From contig SCFE01000081.1 in NCBI GenBank assembly GCA_004352715.1, forward strand, positions 357,358-421,357: 64,000 nt of DNA. Direction: 5' to 3'. The notes below the pieces were generated by a model, which did no database searches, was not told where the DNA came from, and worked only from the letters and a program-made list of their open reading frames with translations. The DNA comes from Hofstenia miamia. Lineage: Eukaryota > Xenacoelomorpha > Acoela. The translations under genes were made by a program, and so were the position numbers. Of this stretch, positions 1 to 11,559 are shown piece by piece; position 1 is the stretch's first letter, and every line of letters begins with the position of its first letter.

Positions 1-960
1 CCAGGAGTCTCATAACCAGCATTCTTACTTAATGGGCGCTAATTTATCAGTGTAAAGTGCTAGGTGATGCTATATGCAAAACGGTGGTAAGGTATTGTGA
101 AAACTGTTACTAATAAGGTATTGCTTAAAACAGCACAGCTGCATGTTTTACCACTGGTAATTATTTGAATTTTGCATTTTATTAAAATTTTCAGCTATAT
201 ATTAGATTATCCAGTTCCAGCAATAGTGCTGTAGCCATTCACACAAGGTACTTGGAATCCGTGAATGCTGTGGAGAAATTCAAAACTAATCGCAATTATT
301 CAAATTGTTCCTAAAATATAATTTTTAAAATTAAAATTTTTCGAATATGTAATTAAATCCAAGGAAAAAAATAATTTGATATCTTTCTTGTGATGAAGTA
401 GATCGCAAATATGTTTAAGTTATTACTTAAAACGCGATAGGAGTGCTATATGTCGTAAATTATAGTGTACATATTTTAGTATATGCCCTAATATACAAAT
501 GAATCAACAATCTATATAAATTTGTCATTTGCTAGAAGCATCTTATGACACCAATATAGTTTTTATTTCACAAAACATCCAACTAGAACTGACTATATTG
601 CGAGAAATTATAAATAGTCGTTGCTGTTCAATATCAGGAGTTTCTTAAAAGACTCTAATTGAAATTTGAACTACTGGTTAAATTAAAATAGACAAAACGT
701 AACAATTAAATTTATTTAATCAGTATACATTATTGATCCCCTGCAACTGTACTGCCTTAAGTTGGACTGTTGATTGTAGCAATCCCAGTGGAAATTTATA
801 AAATATCTTTTTAAAGAAACATCGCATTTACTCAAATTATGCTATAAAAACACATCTATTTATGTTTCTTTTATTTCTGTCGAAAGATCTTAAATAATTG
901 TGAAATAAATCATAAAATGACATAGAACAATTGCAACAACACTATATAGGCATCATATAT

Positions 961-998
961 ATAAATAAATAAATAAATAAATAAATATATATATATAC
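961..998. repeat. (AAAT)n/(TA)n microsatellite
   Basis: Six or so consecutive AAAT units run directly into a TA dinucleotide tract. Simple repeat with no gene association visible. Confidence 0.9.
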
Positions 999-1026
999 CG
1001 ACAAATACAATTCTTGGATTTGCATA

Positions 1027-1070
1027 GGGGCGTACCCAGGATTTTGTGAAAGGGACATCTTAGTCATAAA
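1027..1070. mobile_element. hAT-like terminal fragment
   Basis: The sequence GGGGCGTACCCAGGATTTTG followed by an AGGG run resembles the ends of non-autonomous hAT elements in invertebrates, as I know that family. No matching opposite end or 8-bp target duplication was found nearby, so this is at best a truncated copy. Confidence 0.3.
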
Positions 1071-1538
1071 CAAAAAATGCATTTTTTAAAAATAATTAGG
1101 TTTTTTTTTCGACTTGACCAACAAAAATCAATTTTGTAAACACCTGAAAAAGGAACATTTCTCCGTATCTCCCCTTGCACCCCACTAAATTTTCATAAAA
1201 ACAGCGATTTTATTAAGTAACGTTTAATAACAGGAAAGGGTGCTTACACTTAACTACATGTAGATGATATTTGTATGCTTATTTTCAATGTATGCTATGG
1301 AAAGAGTTTCTACTACATATAGTTCAAATTAGTAGCAAAATCTAAGGCATATAAGTACATAACCAGAATTTCCCTTTTTAAGAAAATTTAAATCTTCTCA
1401 ATTTAATACATAAGTATTTCGCTATGCCACAGAAAAAAGATTGTTCAAAGTAAAGTTAAAATTTTTTATTACAAAATGAATAAATGTAGCAAATTCCGTG
1501 GATATAAAGTAAAAACATTTAGTTTATTTTTTGCAAAG

Positions 1539-1638
1539 TTATTTATGAGTATTATCTGCTTCATTTCCCATGTGGGGAATGTCTGCATCCATGTCGATTT
1601 TTTTAGGAGTCCCAATTTTTTTCACATTTTTGAGTTTT
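1539..1638 (-). CDS. Putative terminal exon, unidentified protein
   Basis: A 33-codon open frame ends in TAA at 1539-1541. It follows a possible AG acceptor (1639-1640) preceded by a pyrimidine-rich stretch. AATAAA lies at 1523-1528 just after the stop, which fits a short 3' UTR. The peptide is hydrophilic and acidic in its second half (residues such as KKIDMDADIPHMGNEAD), which looks more like coding than random AT-rich DNA. No family recognised and no upstream exon identified. It could be a chance open frame. Confidence 0.28.
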
Positions 1639-1639
1639 C

Positions 1640-4050
1640 TTAATGAAAACGTAGAGAGAAATAATTGAAAATAATCATTCTAGGCAATTTGAGGAAAACT
1701 TCGATTCAATTTAATGCACTATCTTCCCCATTTAAAAATACAATAAATATGTGAACCGAAGAAAGTTTTTAAATTGGAAAATTTCCAAAATCAGAATGAC
1801 AATCAAATTGAATCTTGAAAAAAATTTAGAGTTAATGAATTTTGTTAATCATGAAATGTTTCCATAATCGATTGAGTAATTATAATTTCTTAATGCATTT
1901 TATCAGAATTACATTTAAGTAAAGTTAAGTCAGATCAAAAGCATATAAACAAAACAGTTAACTTTTCAATACTTACAAAGTATAGAGCGTTTCTTCTTAA
2001 AATCTTAAGTATGCTGTTCAATTTCTCGAATAAATTTCAGTATACTAGTGACATTAGAGAACATACATGTGTGTTTTAAAATTTCTACTGTGGACATTTC
2101 TATATATATATTTTTTAATAAAGGCAGTTTGGTCTATTCAGTGTGCTTAGCTTGATTTCATAAAAGTTTTAGAAATATAGAATTCATATCACCATTCTAA
2201 TATATTACAATGTTTGGCCGTTGATTGCTATCCTAATTTAGTAACATTACATAATGCTTTTTCTATAATCAAACAATAAACATGTACACAAGAAGTGTAA
2301 TGTACAAGAATAAAGCCATAAGAAAAAGTTAACTTAATAGAATACGGACAAAATTAGCGATATGAACCTAATGACTTTTGCAAAAATAACGTTTAATGAT
2401 TAAACAGTAATGTTGATGTAGATACTTGGCATGAATTGTTTCAAAATTTTTCTTTGGCATGAAAAACATTCGTCATGCATTGTAATGAATTTTTTATTAA
2501 AGTATGCAGTCTGCTAAAGCCTGAAAATGATTTCAGCCTGCACACTTCGGATTGGCAATGCAGCGCGAACGATTAGTAATTCACGAATATTCACGAAAAC
2601 GTACATTGGCATAAACCGATTTATATTTTTCAAATAGGGTAAACAATTGTAAGCACATGCAAATATAATTCTGTTAGTGTCGATAGACGCCAAATATAAA
2701 AGATAGGGTGACTAATTACATAAGTCACCCTTGAATATTATATATATATGCACATTTATCTGCATAGTTAATAGTTTACATATTTTTTCTTGAAAATCAC
2801 ATTAAAAATTGTAGGAGTCATGTTAAAGTGAAATAATCAAAGCTAGTCCTTCCCTGAAAGTAGTATGATTTATTGACCTAACTAGAATTTCAGACAATAA
2901 GAAATACAAAAGAAATTTATTAGTCATTCCTTCACAACTCAATTTGCAAAAAATTATTTCTATGCATAGAATTTTCTTACATTACTACCCTGTATAAAAT
3001 AAAATATAAAAACAGAAAAGAACTGTTTAACTGTTCCCAATATCTGACAGACTCTTTAACAACAACAGCCACTAAAGAGCAATAATTATTATACAAAGTG
3101 CTGCATTACTTTAAGATAAATATCTCACAAAGTAGGTAGAACTAGTTCAAATAAATTCTACACGTTCATTAATCATGTAATAAACTTTGTCGATTTTAAA
3201 AATTGTAGGATTGAAAAAAACCACTTGTTAGAAAGGAAAAAATTCTTTATGCAACTTCAAAACGTAAATGACCTGTCACATGTATTTTTCATCATTAACC
3301 TACTTCGGGGTTGAAACTATTTTGTCCCTGCCAAGGTATTATATACGTTACCGTTCTGAGAGATTTAAATTTGTTTTATTCTTGAAGATATATGGAATGA
3401 TTGGGCTTTGAGCAGCAATTTCCACAAATTAGAAATAATAGAAGTTGCATTGCAATTAAACTGATGCAAGAAGATGTTGATTCTAAAAGCCGTTAGTCAA
3501 GAACTTAGTAACATTAAGCTACACTCAAAATTCACGCACCTACTCCTAAGGTAAGGTAAAGAGGACAAGCAGACGTAAATTTCATTTTGAATGTTTTTCA
3601 AATAGGACTTCATGTAAAACAATGACAGTTCCTAATAGCTTTGCTCTGTTGACATTTTCTATGTTAATTGTATTTAGAATCCTAACTCGGCTATTAAAAT
3701 AGTTGCAGAAAGCGCTACAAATCACAACAATGTCAATATCAATTAATATAGTGACAGAGATTCTTCTTGCTGAATTAATTTCAGTCAAATTAAGCATTTT
3801 AAACTAGAAATGTTTATAGAAGTTGCTACACGTTATTTGGTTTGAGGAAGGATATTGGAAATTAAGACCACAAATATGAACAGTTGCGTTCCCAGCTTAA
3901 GTGTCATTCGTTGCAGAAAATGACTTATAGCCATTGTTTTATAAAATGGGATAAAGATTTTGTAAATTCTTCTCTCTTAGAAATGCCATGTATCAACATT
4001 CCTCAAATACACATTTAACAATCATATTAAACAAAATTTTAAAATTATAA
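1640..4050. other. Intergenic, no supported gene
   Basis: No open frame with credible splice context. It contains a 9-bp-arm hairpin (listed) and a (TA)n-like run near 2740. Confidence 0.45.
2705..2731. repeat. Perfect short inverted repeat
   Basis: AGGGTGACT and AGTCACCCT are exact 9-bp complementary arms around a 9-nt spacer. It could be a protein-binding palindrome or remnant transposon ends; the sequence alone does not decide. Confidence 0.6.
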
Positions 4051-4056
4051 GCCTAC

Positions 4057-4294
4057 TTTTCTTGCTTTTGCTGCAAATCTTGAAATCAAAACAATTGCAT
4101 TCGTTTTGAACCGAATTTGACTTAGAACAGTCAATGTTTAATTGCTCATTCTGTTTCTCAAATAGTTCTAAGTAAACAACAGCATTTAAAAAACGCTTTC
4201 CTAAATGACTACTGAAATACAAACCGTTAGACATCGTTTTATTGCATGGACCGGCTTCAAAATTGAGGTCCATTTCCAACACCGGACCAAGCAT
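4057..4294 (-). CDS. Putative first coding exon, unidentified
   Basis: The frame opens with ATG at 4294, with an in-frame TAA shortly upstream that supports this start. It stays open for 79 codons to a possible GT donor at 4056-4055; reading through would give 90 codons before a stop. The peptide contains both acidic and basic residues and several cysteines in its C-terminal third, and has no signal peptide or membrane segment. I do not recognise a family. No downstream exon could be paired with it. An open frame of this length is uncommon but not impossible by chance at this base composition. Confidence 0.3.
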
Positions 4295-4599
4295 TAAAAT
4301 TTATTAAGAGTTTGAAATCTGTAAATTTGCAAAAAATATTTATTCTAATAGTTTGTATATACAATTTGTGATAATTTGTAAAAATTATTTAATTGTTTAC
4401 CGGTTTTGAATTCCTTAAAATATTAAGAAATGCAATTTTAAAAATGTTCTGGTCGTTCAATTTTAATGAATATCGAATGTTTTATTGCAAAGGATACAAA
4501 ACAAGGTTTTGTATTTTTACATTAAAAATACAATTTTGCTAATTACCAATCATTTCTATTATTATTTTGAAATACTGAAAAATATTAATATATCTTAAC

Positions 4600-4615
4600 C
4601 AAGGCGTACGCCTTG
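4600..4615. repeat. Perfect 16-bp palindrome
   Basis: CAAGGCGTACGCCTTG is its own reverse complement and much more GC-rich than its surroundings. It could be a dimeric transcription factor site or a transposon footprint. Confidence 0.55.
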
Positions 4616-7600
4616 ATCTTAACAATTGTTTAGTTTTTTGTTGGTAAGTTACAACAATTAAATGTAGTTTAGAATTTAGAAATTTTGTTTGAAATTTAAG
4701 AATTATAATAAGTTATTAACATCTCTAAGCAACCCAGGTATTTCTTTAAAGCACTATAGCTCACTAAAAACAAAGATAAAATCCAAAAACATCACATGAT
4801 AGAGAATTGTCTCTTTTTTCATCTTCATCTACGCAGGTAACCTACTTACAAAAATTACAATATAGTTTAGACTAGCTGTTGTTGCCATAGGTTTTGTTTA
4901 TCTAAGCAATTGTTTGAGAAGCATACTTTTTTGTAAAAATCGCATTTTACGTTCAACTAATGTAGATATTTGCAATTCCTTCAATCAGAGGAACAATTTT
5001 TATCACAAATTTTTACGACAACAGATGTATCCAAATTCAGGATTCCCAAATTTCCCAATAGGCTTGGAGAAAATTTTTTTGAGAATGTTGACCAAACCGA
5101 AATCCTTTTGGTTAGTGTTAATAATTACATATGGCCGGTAGCAGTATATTTTTTGAAAACTAAATCTTTTTTTATTTCGTCTCTAATATTACTAGTAACT
5201 GAATTAAAGGTTTTGTCTTGATTATTGGTCAACAATATTTTATTCAAAGACATTTTCTAGAACACTACCTTTGTCGTTTATCAAAGTAATGTATAAAATT
5301 TTAAAATAGTTTTAACCCTCAAATTATATAATTCCTTTAGCTCTAGTCGTTTCTACATTAAGGAGCTTTGGTTAAGCAATAGTTACCCAATAGTATATGA
5401 TGAATACCAATAAATTTAAATTTTGCAACGAAGTGTATATTATTGCGATAATGTGAATATTAGTTTCATGCGCTTTTGCTGCCATATTTAATTCTTTACA
5501 TAAATATTGCAGAAACTTAGATACCTGAAAAATAGGAATTGTGGAAAATTGGATTTTATTAATTTAGCTATTTTCAGAAAAATATACAGTGTTTAGCTAT
5601 AAAATAATTCATTTACAAAAATTTTAAGTAAGGAAAATGATCAAATTAACATTTTATTAACCTTACCACTTACGAAATATCTGCATTAATAAAAATGTTA
5701 ACTTTCACAAACGTTTCAATTTGCAATTTCCATATTTATATTTTTGTTTTCTTGTCCAGTAACTTATATGCAATTAATTTAACCCTAAGCTTCCCAGGAA
5801 TTTTTAAGATCTGTGATGAATTCATCCAAAAAAATTTGAATTTTTATAACAATATATTTACAGAAAGTACATTAGTGGGATTAGTTGTTGTCCCATGAAC
5901 TCTAAAACTCTAGATTCCTGAAATTTAGGCTCGAGGACAATTAAAAACTCTTGTAAAAATCCGAATTTTCTACTTTGAAGTACTTCCAGCACAGAAATAA
6001 TTTTATTAGAAGTACTCCCCATTACATAGAAATACATTATCCAATACATCTGTGGCTATTAATAAACATTTTAAATTTCTAAATATTATTTAAGAAAATT
6101 GTTTGAGAACAAACCATTTTGTATCCTTAAAGGCATACTATACACCTTAGACTAAAGAAAGTTCAAATTACTTAAGGCTGTTGTAAGTTTATGCATATTA
6201 GATTTTGTCAAAGTAATCTTCATTATTGTAGGTAATATGGAAGTTTAATGTGATCTCATTGCATTCAAAGCTTTTACAAATACTTAGACAATTTTCAGGT
6301 TTTCTTGTATGTCAAAGTCCAATGGTCATTTTAAATCCGTACATCTATTACAGTAAAGTGCTACATGATATTTGAATAAGTGATTTTAGTTTTGTATCAG
6401 TGGGGTTTACTAACGAATTCCAAGTACATATTTGTACAAGTATCTTTCATCAAATATCACAAAAGTCAAAATACTCAATAATTTACACTTCTCTTAACTC
6501 AGTCCTATTAAATATTGATGATCATATTTTAAATTTTTTCTCAAAATGAAATGTCTGTATGCCAATGAAATAGAAAATGAGAAATCTTTAAGTATAAATA
6601 CCTCAACTATGAATGAGTGCGGTGTGTAGATTATGTACATTATATTAATTAGAGAATAACCTTATCTCATCAGGTCCGTCCAAGCCTCTCGGCTTGTGGC
6701 TACCAGCGGGAGTCAGCTAGCTAAAAAACTATTTAAAAACTTGCAAGCCTTCTAAAAGCACATTACCTGATCCTTAAGCAACCCAATATTTGTAAAATTT
6801 GCTTCAATAAAAGTTGTTAAAATGACATCAAGGAACATATGCAATGCATTCAATTTTGCTGTGAATAAGAGAAGTTATAAAGAATTAAAAACTGTTAGAT
6901 TGATCACAAAACGTACAAGTATGTTTCCTCAATTATGGGCGAATGGGCCTTGGGAGACCGTACCGACTGCCCTACGGCTAATTGGCTTCAAAAAGTTTCA
7001 ATTCAATAATATTAGCTATGCATAAGCTAAGCGTTAATTTAAGTAAAACTCACTACAATATCAACGTTAGTAAAATTTTTGATATTGCAAGATATAAGTA
7101 AAGAAACATGTTAAGTAGTTAGATGCTACTTTTGATAGTCACACAACAATAAATTTTCTCCAAACCTATTAGCAAATTGAAAATCATGAAGCAATGCATG
7201 TCTATTGGGGAACATGATTTAATGCAATTTGAAAATTTCTATTAAAGTGTATAGCTGTGGCTGAAGTAGTTGATAATTATAAATATTTTTCTTGGAAAAG
7301 CTCGATTTTTTTGAAAAAAGGTTAAATTCACTCTATAACTATCATTCATATATTTATAAGATCTTGAGCTTATGGATAAAACAAAGAACTTTGACTGTTT
7401 CTGGATATATGCAAAGGTATCCAATACCCATTGAGGCGTGCAATGCACAAAGCACGAGGCGGATTAAAGCAAAAATGAAAGAGGAAACTCTCATCTGTCC
7501 CTTGGTGCTTTCAGATTGAGCTTAGCGTTAAAGATTTAGAGCTATAGGCTTTTAAAATTATTTTATAATGTCATAAATAAATTTAAAAATTCCCGGCTGC

Positions 7601-8170
7601 TTAAAGTTAATGATATATTAATATTCAAAAGAAAAGCCCATTGTTATAGTATAGTTTCACTAGATATGAGCATTTGATGCAGTGAATCCATAATAGTTAG
7701 ATTAAATAACTTTTACCTTGCTGCTCTAGTTTTATATTTGGTAATTCTCATTGCGCTAGTTTTGAAGCTAGGCCATCATTGATAAGATTCACAAAATCGG
7801 GAACGCCCTATCTTATTCTGTTAACATCTCTAGAAATTTGAATCATTTTAATTGCACACCACTAAGTGGAGGAAAACTAAATTGATTTGCTTCAAAATAA
7901 GTGTTGTGCGATAATTCAACTGGCAAGTTCATTACATGTTTTACAACAAAGTGAAATAGCGGATTTAAACAAGAAGGCTTAGTCAGCAATAAATCGTCAT
8001 AGATGGTTTTATACATTAATAGGTTTTGGTGTAAAACGTGTTTGAAATAGACACAATCAATTTTTCTATTGAAAAATCAACGTCGGGAATAAAATTTTTC
8101 AAAATCCTTGCAAGTTCTTTAAGAGATCAACAACATAATATGCAATAGTGAAATGTCAACCGAAACCTTC
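4616..8170. other. Intergenic, no supported gene
   Basis: Only short open frames occur. A small GC-richer hairpin (CAAGCC/GGCTTG) lies near 6687-6702. Nothing here has enough support to call as a gene. Confidence 0.45.
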
Positions 8171-8174
8171 CTGA

Positions 8175-8560
8175 CAGGGATTCAACATAAAGGCTTTTCG
8201 GAATTTATTATTTTCTCACTAATGTATTAACATAGCAAATTTCATACGCGCGACAATATTTCTCAGATTATTTAATGAACCTAATTTCTTCCTATGTGAT
8301 ACTTATTAGTAGGTTTTTGTTCTTCTTGATTGCATTTGCAGATGATAACATTTTCTATTGTGAAGCGAGCAACAAGTAAAGTTTTCTTGTTGCTACGCTG
8401 TTTTAGAAAAGAAATGCAAATTCTTTACAATGTTCTGATTTTACCTACTTTAGCATATTTCTCTACCATATATTCAATCGCATCGATAATGCTCAGAAGA
8501 TGGCAATCATTTTTGAATTGTCCTCTAATAAAATATATTATTAGTTTTCAATCAGATCAT
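8175..8560 (+). pseudogene. LINE reverse transcriptase fragment
   Basis: A broken reverse transcriptase of a non-LTR retrotransposon. The motif C region reads IAFADDN, with FADD at 8335-8346, the metal-binding catalytic motif of reverse transcriptases. About 160 bp upstream a frame resembles the family block QGSxLGPLLFxxYIND, with stops. Downstream, residues such as LYNVLILPTLAYFSTIY match the conserved region after the thumb of CR1/Jockey-type ORF2. Stops and frameshifts make it non-functional. It lies 5' of the ORF1/endonuclease pieces below, so it comes from a different copy or a rearranged one. Confidence 0.75.
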
Positions 8561-8809
8561 ATGTTCAGATAATCAATAATCCCACAAATGATCCCACTTG
8601 AGCTCTCTGTTATCCCAGTTGTGAAGAGTGGATTTGAATTAAAATTAAGTTTATTCCCAAATAGGTCAAATGGAATCTTCTAATAAATTTTCTTGTATTT
8701 TTTGTAAATTTTAAATTAAAAAGTGTTATTATCATAAATATTATTGTCATAACCTTTGAAAGAACTTCACAATTAATAACTGCAATGAACTCATAAGAAA
8801 CTTCTCTCA

Positions 8810-9075
8810 ATATCGTCTCAGTTTTCGATCATTTTCTTCTTTCATCTTTTAATTCCACTCTTCTTGCTTATGATGGTATCCTCCTGTCTGAAAAAGGTCT
8901 ATCAGTCTTCATCCGCAATCTAAAAAAGCAATTTCACACTCCGTCAAGTCTTCCAAATCAATATGGCACCTTGCGTCAACTCATAATTTCCTACGCTAAG
9001 GCACCCGATGCTCTACTGCCAAAATCCGCTATTCATCCTACCCTACATAGTCCCCTATTCCAACGAACAATGTAA
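8810..9075 (+). pseudogene. LINE ORF1 C-terminal esterase-like fragment
   Basis: An open frame of about 85 codons ends in TAA at 9073-9075. It contains DGILLSEKGLSVFIRNLK, which resembles the last block (DGIHLS) of the SGNH/GDSL esterase domain found in ORF1 of CR1-like and related LINEs. The usual histidine of the Asp-x-x-His pair is leucine here, so the catalytic dyad is lost. A Pro/His-rich tail follows. The LINE endonuclease relic begins about 200 bp downstream on the same strand, the normal ORF1-ORF2 order for these elements. Confidence 0.55.
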
Positions 9076-9280
9076 AATTTTAATTTACATTACTCCTTAG
9101 AAATGCAAAATTATATCAACGCTACTATGAAATTTCACTAAAATTTAGCAATTCTTTACTTACGTTAATCTAAAACTACTTTCTTAATAACTTTAATTTC
9201 CTAGCAGATGGTGAAAGTTAAGTCCTGGTCCGATTTCAGATGAATGTAATCTTGTGAATTTACAGAATCACTATAAAGAC

Positions 9281-10545
9281 AATTTTAAATATATTTATCT
9301 AAAGTCCAGAAGTCTAAATTCAAATAGAAATCATTTTCTAAAAAATTGCAACTCAATTTAGCTCAAATTCAATTTTTACTATTACAGAAACTTGGCTAAG
9401 CAATGATACGAATCCAAATTTGTTCAATCCAGAACCCGAAATCATCAATATTTTTGTTAAGAATAAGGATAGTAGAGCTGGTAGTCTTGTCATTATAATA
9501 CCAAAAGTTTTAAATCCAATACGAAAATAAGAATTTGAATCTGATCATTCTGTTCTTAAATATTATGTATCCAAATTAAATTACCTACAAATTATTCTCA
9601 GAATGAATACATTAATATTACTTAAAATCCAAATAGAAACTTTCTTGTAAAATATATAAAGTTTAACTGCAATGAAATTTCAGATATTCTTATTAATAAC
9701 TATTCGCTAAACGTATTTGGTGACTTTAACTTAACTACTTCAATTTTTATGGAAAAAATTCATTGAAGGAATTATGCACTATTTATAATTTTCAAATTAT
9801 CAACTCTCAGAATTCTACTAAAATAATGACATTAATTGATTTATTTCTTTATATGTAATTCAGAAATTATATATAGACCTCTATTCTTCGAAGTTTTCAG
9901 TGAGAATGCATTGTTTTTATATTAGTACAATTCATGTTAAGCTTTCTAAATATAAAACTATTTATGCTAGGGATTTAAAAATGTTTTCGGATGAAACTAT
10001 GGGAAATTTACTAAAAATGTTCTGTTCGATTTCATTTTATCACAAAATTTTAGTTCCCACATGTTAAATTACATTGCCGCACCGATAAATCAAGCACGCA
10101 ACAAGATAGCATCGTTAAGAACCAGCCCAGGGATTAACAACTCGCAGTTTTAAATTAGCCGCAACCGATGATCAAACAATTAAGAACAGTATAAGACCAA
10201 GCAGAAACTCTTTAACTCGCTAAATCTAACACGACCGATATCAATTGGACTAATTACAATAGATTAAAGAAATTAATTAAGGATTTACACCCAAAAATTC
10301 AGCATTATAGTCAATTGTTTGAAAACCTAAATTCTTCTAAGGAAAAGTAAAAATTTTTAAATCCTTTCATTGGAAAATCGGATGTACTTAATAGTGAAAT
10401 TTCAGAAATTTATATTGACAATAAAAAATTTACCGATAAAAAAATACACTAAATGATCTAAGTCAGACATTTAAAGAATTAGGCAATCAAATTGTAAGTA
10501 GACACTTCAATTTTGATTATCTACCTTATAATTTTTAGAAACTAT
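9281..10545 (+). pseudogene. LINE ORF2 endonuclease and linker relic
   Basis: An apurinic-type endonuclease of a non-LTR retrotransposon, broken by several frameshifts and stops. Visible blocks in order: YLKSRSLNSN (family YLNARSL), ITETWLSND at 9381-9407 with the catalytic Glu of the TETWL motif, VFGDFNLT with GDFN at 9719-9730, and a later segment reading MTLIDLFL, which matches the (pTR)xxxLDL block. From about 10.1 to 10.5 kb the frame resembles the linker before the reverse transcriptase. The reverse transcriptase itself is missing downstream, so the copy is truncated there. Motif order fits CR1/Jockey-type elements; the exact clade is not resolved. Confidence 0.82.
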
Positions 10546-10867
10546 TGAAAAGAGTTTAGTAAGTCTTCAGTTTCAATTCATTTACATTACCAAATTCCAG
10601 GAGGAATTTCTAAACACAATTACAAATTTTAGATGAAGTATATTTTGATCGTAAAAATTATTTTTTCAACAATATATAATAAAGAGGAATATTACTTATT
10701 ATAAGAAAGAAGTATGTCAAACTAAAAGCTGTTTTATATTATTTTATAATATTTTATCAGCATAAAGTTCAAATCAAGCTAAAATAGTGAAGAAACGTAT
10801 TTTAATTAAGTTATCCAATCGAAATTCAACATTTTTGCGCCCTCATAGATCAGCGTAATATAAATAT

Positions 10868-11066
10868 ATGCACGAAATGAAAAATTGCCACTTTGTAATG
10901 AGTGTAAATGCATCGTGTACGTTTGACTCTACTGAAGAATTCGTGTATTCTGCTACTGGGTGGTATACACTTATTTTTTCTTTTATTGGCATAATTGCAA
11001 ATATCCTCAGTTTCATCACAATTTATTCTATGAAAGTAAACAATTCTGCTACAATATATATTCAAG
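10868..11066 (+). CDS. Rhodopsin-like GPCR, exon 1 (N-terminus and TM1)
   Basis: First coding exon of a seven-transmembrane receptor, probably of the peptide (FMRFamide-receptor-like) type. The N-terminus carries a potential N-glycosylation site (NAS). It is followed by a hydrophobic segment, IFSFIGIIANILSFITIYSM, with the G-x-x-x-N pattern of TM1 (Asn 1.50). The loop NNSATIYIQ matches the usual intracellular loop 1 before TM2. ATG at 10868 and ATG at 10898 are both possible starts; the second gives a more typical short N-terminus. The exon ends CAAG at a GT donor (11067-11068) in phase 1. That phase joins exactly with the exon at 11257. Expected function: plasma-membrane receptor signalling through G proteins; the ligand is unknown. 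Confidence 0.7.
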
Positions 11067-11256
11067 GTGATGTTTTTCTAAACTACTTTTTCAAAAAATA
11101 CTCTTTTTAAATTATAAATAAGTAAGCGAAATGTAATTTGTACACTAATTAAAAAAAACTAGTGGATATTAAAAAATTCTCATAAATACCAAATTATACA
11201 TGTTTAATACTTTGAAAAATGTTAGCTTCAAATTATGTTTAAATAAGTATATTTAG

Positions 11257-11370
11257 CTTTGGCAATATGGGACACTGCCTCGATTTTACTAGATGGACCG
11301 GTAGATACTACACAAGGCAAGAGATTTCTCGACTGGAGCTTCCCTAGCAAATTTCTACTGCAGCAAATTG
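11257..11370 (+). CDS. Rhodopsin-like GPCR, exon 2 (TM2 and loop)
   Basis: This exon follows an AG acceptor at 11255-11256 after a 190-bp intron. The split codon G|CT restores the frame and gives IQALAIWDTASILLD. This fits TM2, with the conserved Asp 2.50 in the LAxxD motif. The segment after it (GKRFLDWSFPSKFLLQQIG) would be extracellular loop 1 leading to TM3. The exon length of 114 bp keeps phase 1 at both ends, with a GT donor at 11371. No TM3 exon with a Cys and a DRY/ERY-like motif was found in the next 2 kb. The gene therefore either has a long intron, continues elsewhere, or is a truncated copy. Confidence 0.65.
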
Positions 11371-11485
11371 GTATATTTTGGAAATAAAGTTCATGATTTT
11401 AGCATAAATGTTTGAAATGTCACGCTTCTTAATCTTCAAATCACTAAACACAGGACCTATATATACTTAAGGAACACATTGTATA

Positions 11486-11489
<4 letters not shown>

Positions 11490-11551
<62 letters not shown>
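11490..11551. repeat. (TA)n microsatellite
   Basis: About 62 bp of uninterrupted TA dinucleotides, in the intron after GPCR exon 2. Confidence 0.95.
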
Positions 11552-11554
<3 letters not shown>

Positions 11555-11559
11555 CATGG

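Larger units (their letters stand above)
1..1522. other. Intergenic, no gene seen
   Basis: AT-rich sequence with stops in all frames. It holds the tetranucleotide repeat and the hAT-end-like fragment listed separately. I see no exon with convincing splice sites. Confidence 0.5.

Noticed and set aside
3268-3335. Possible start exon MTCHMYFSSLTYFGVETILS before AAG|GTATTA
   Set aside because: Only an ATG with an upstream stop and one weak donor; too little support to annotate.
4914-5221. Two overlapping 75-83 codon frames
   Set aside because: They overlap each other in different frames with no splice, start-context or family support.
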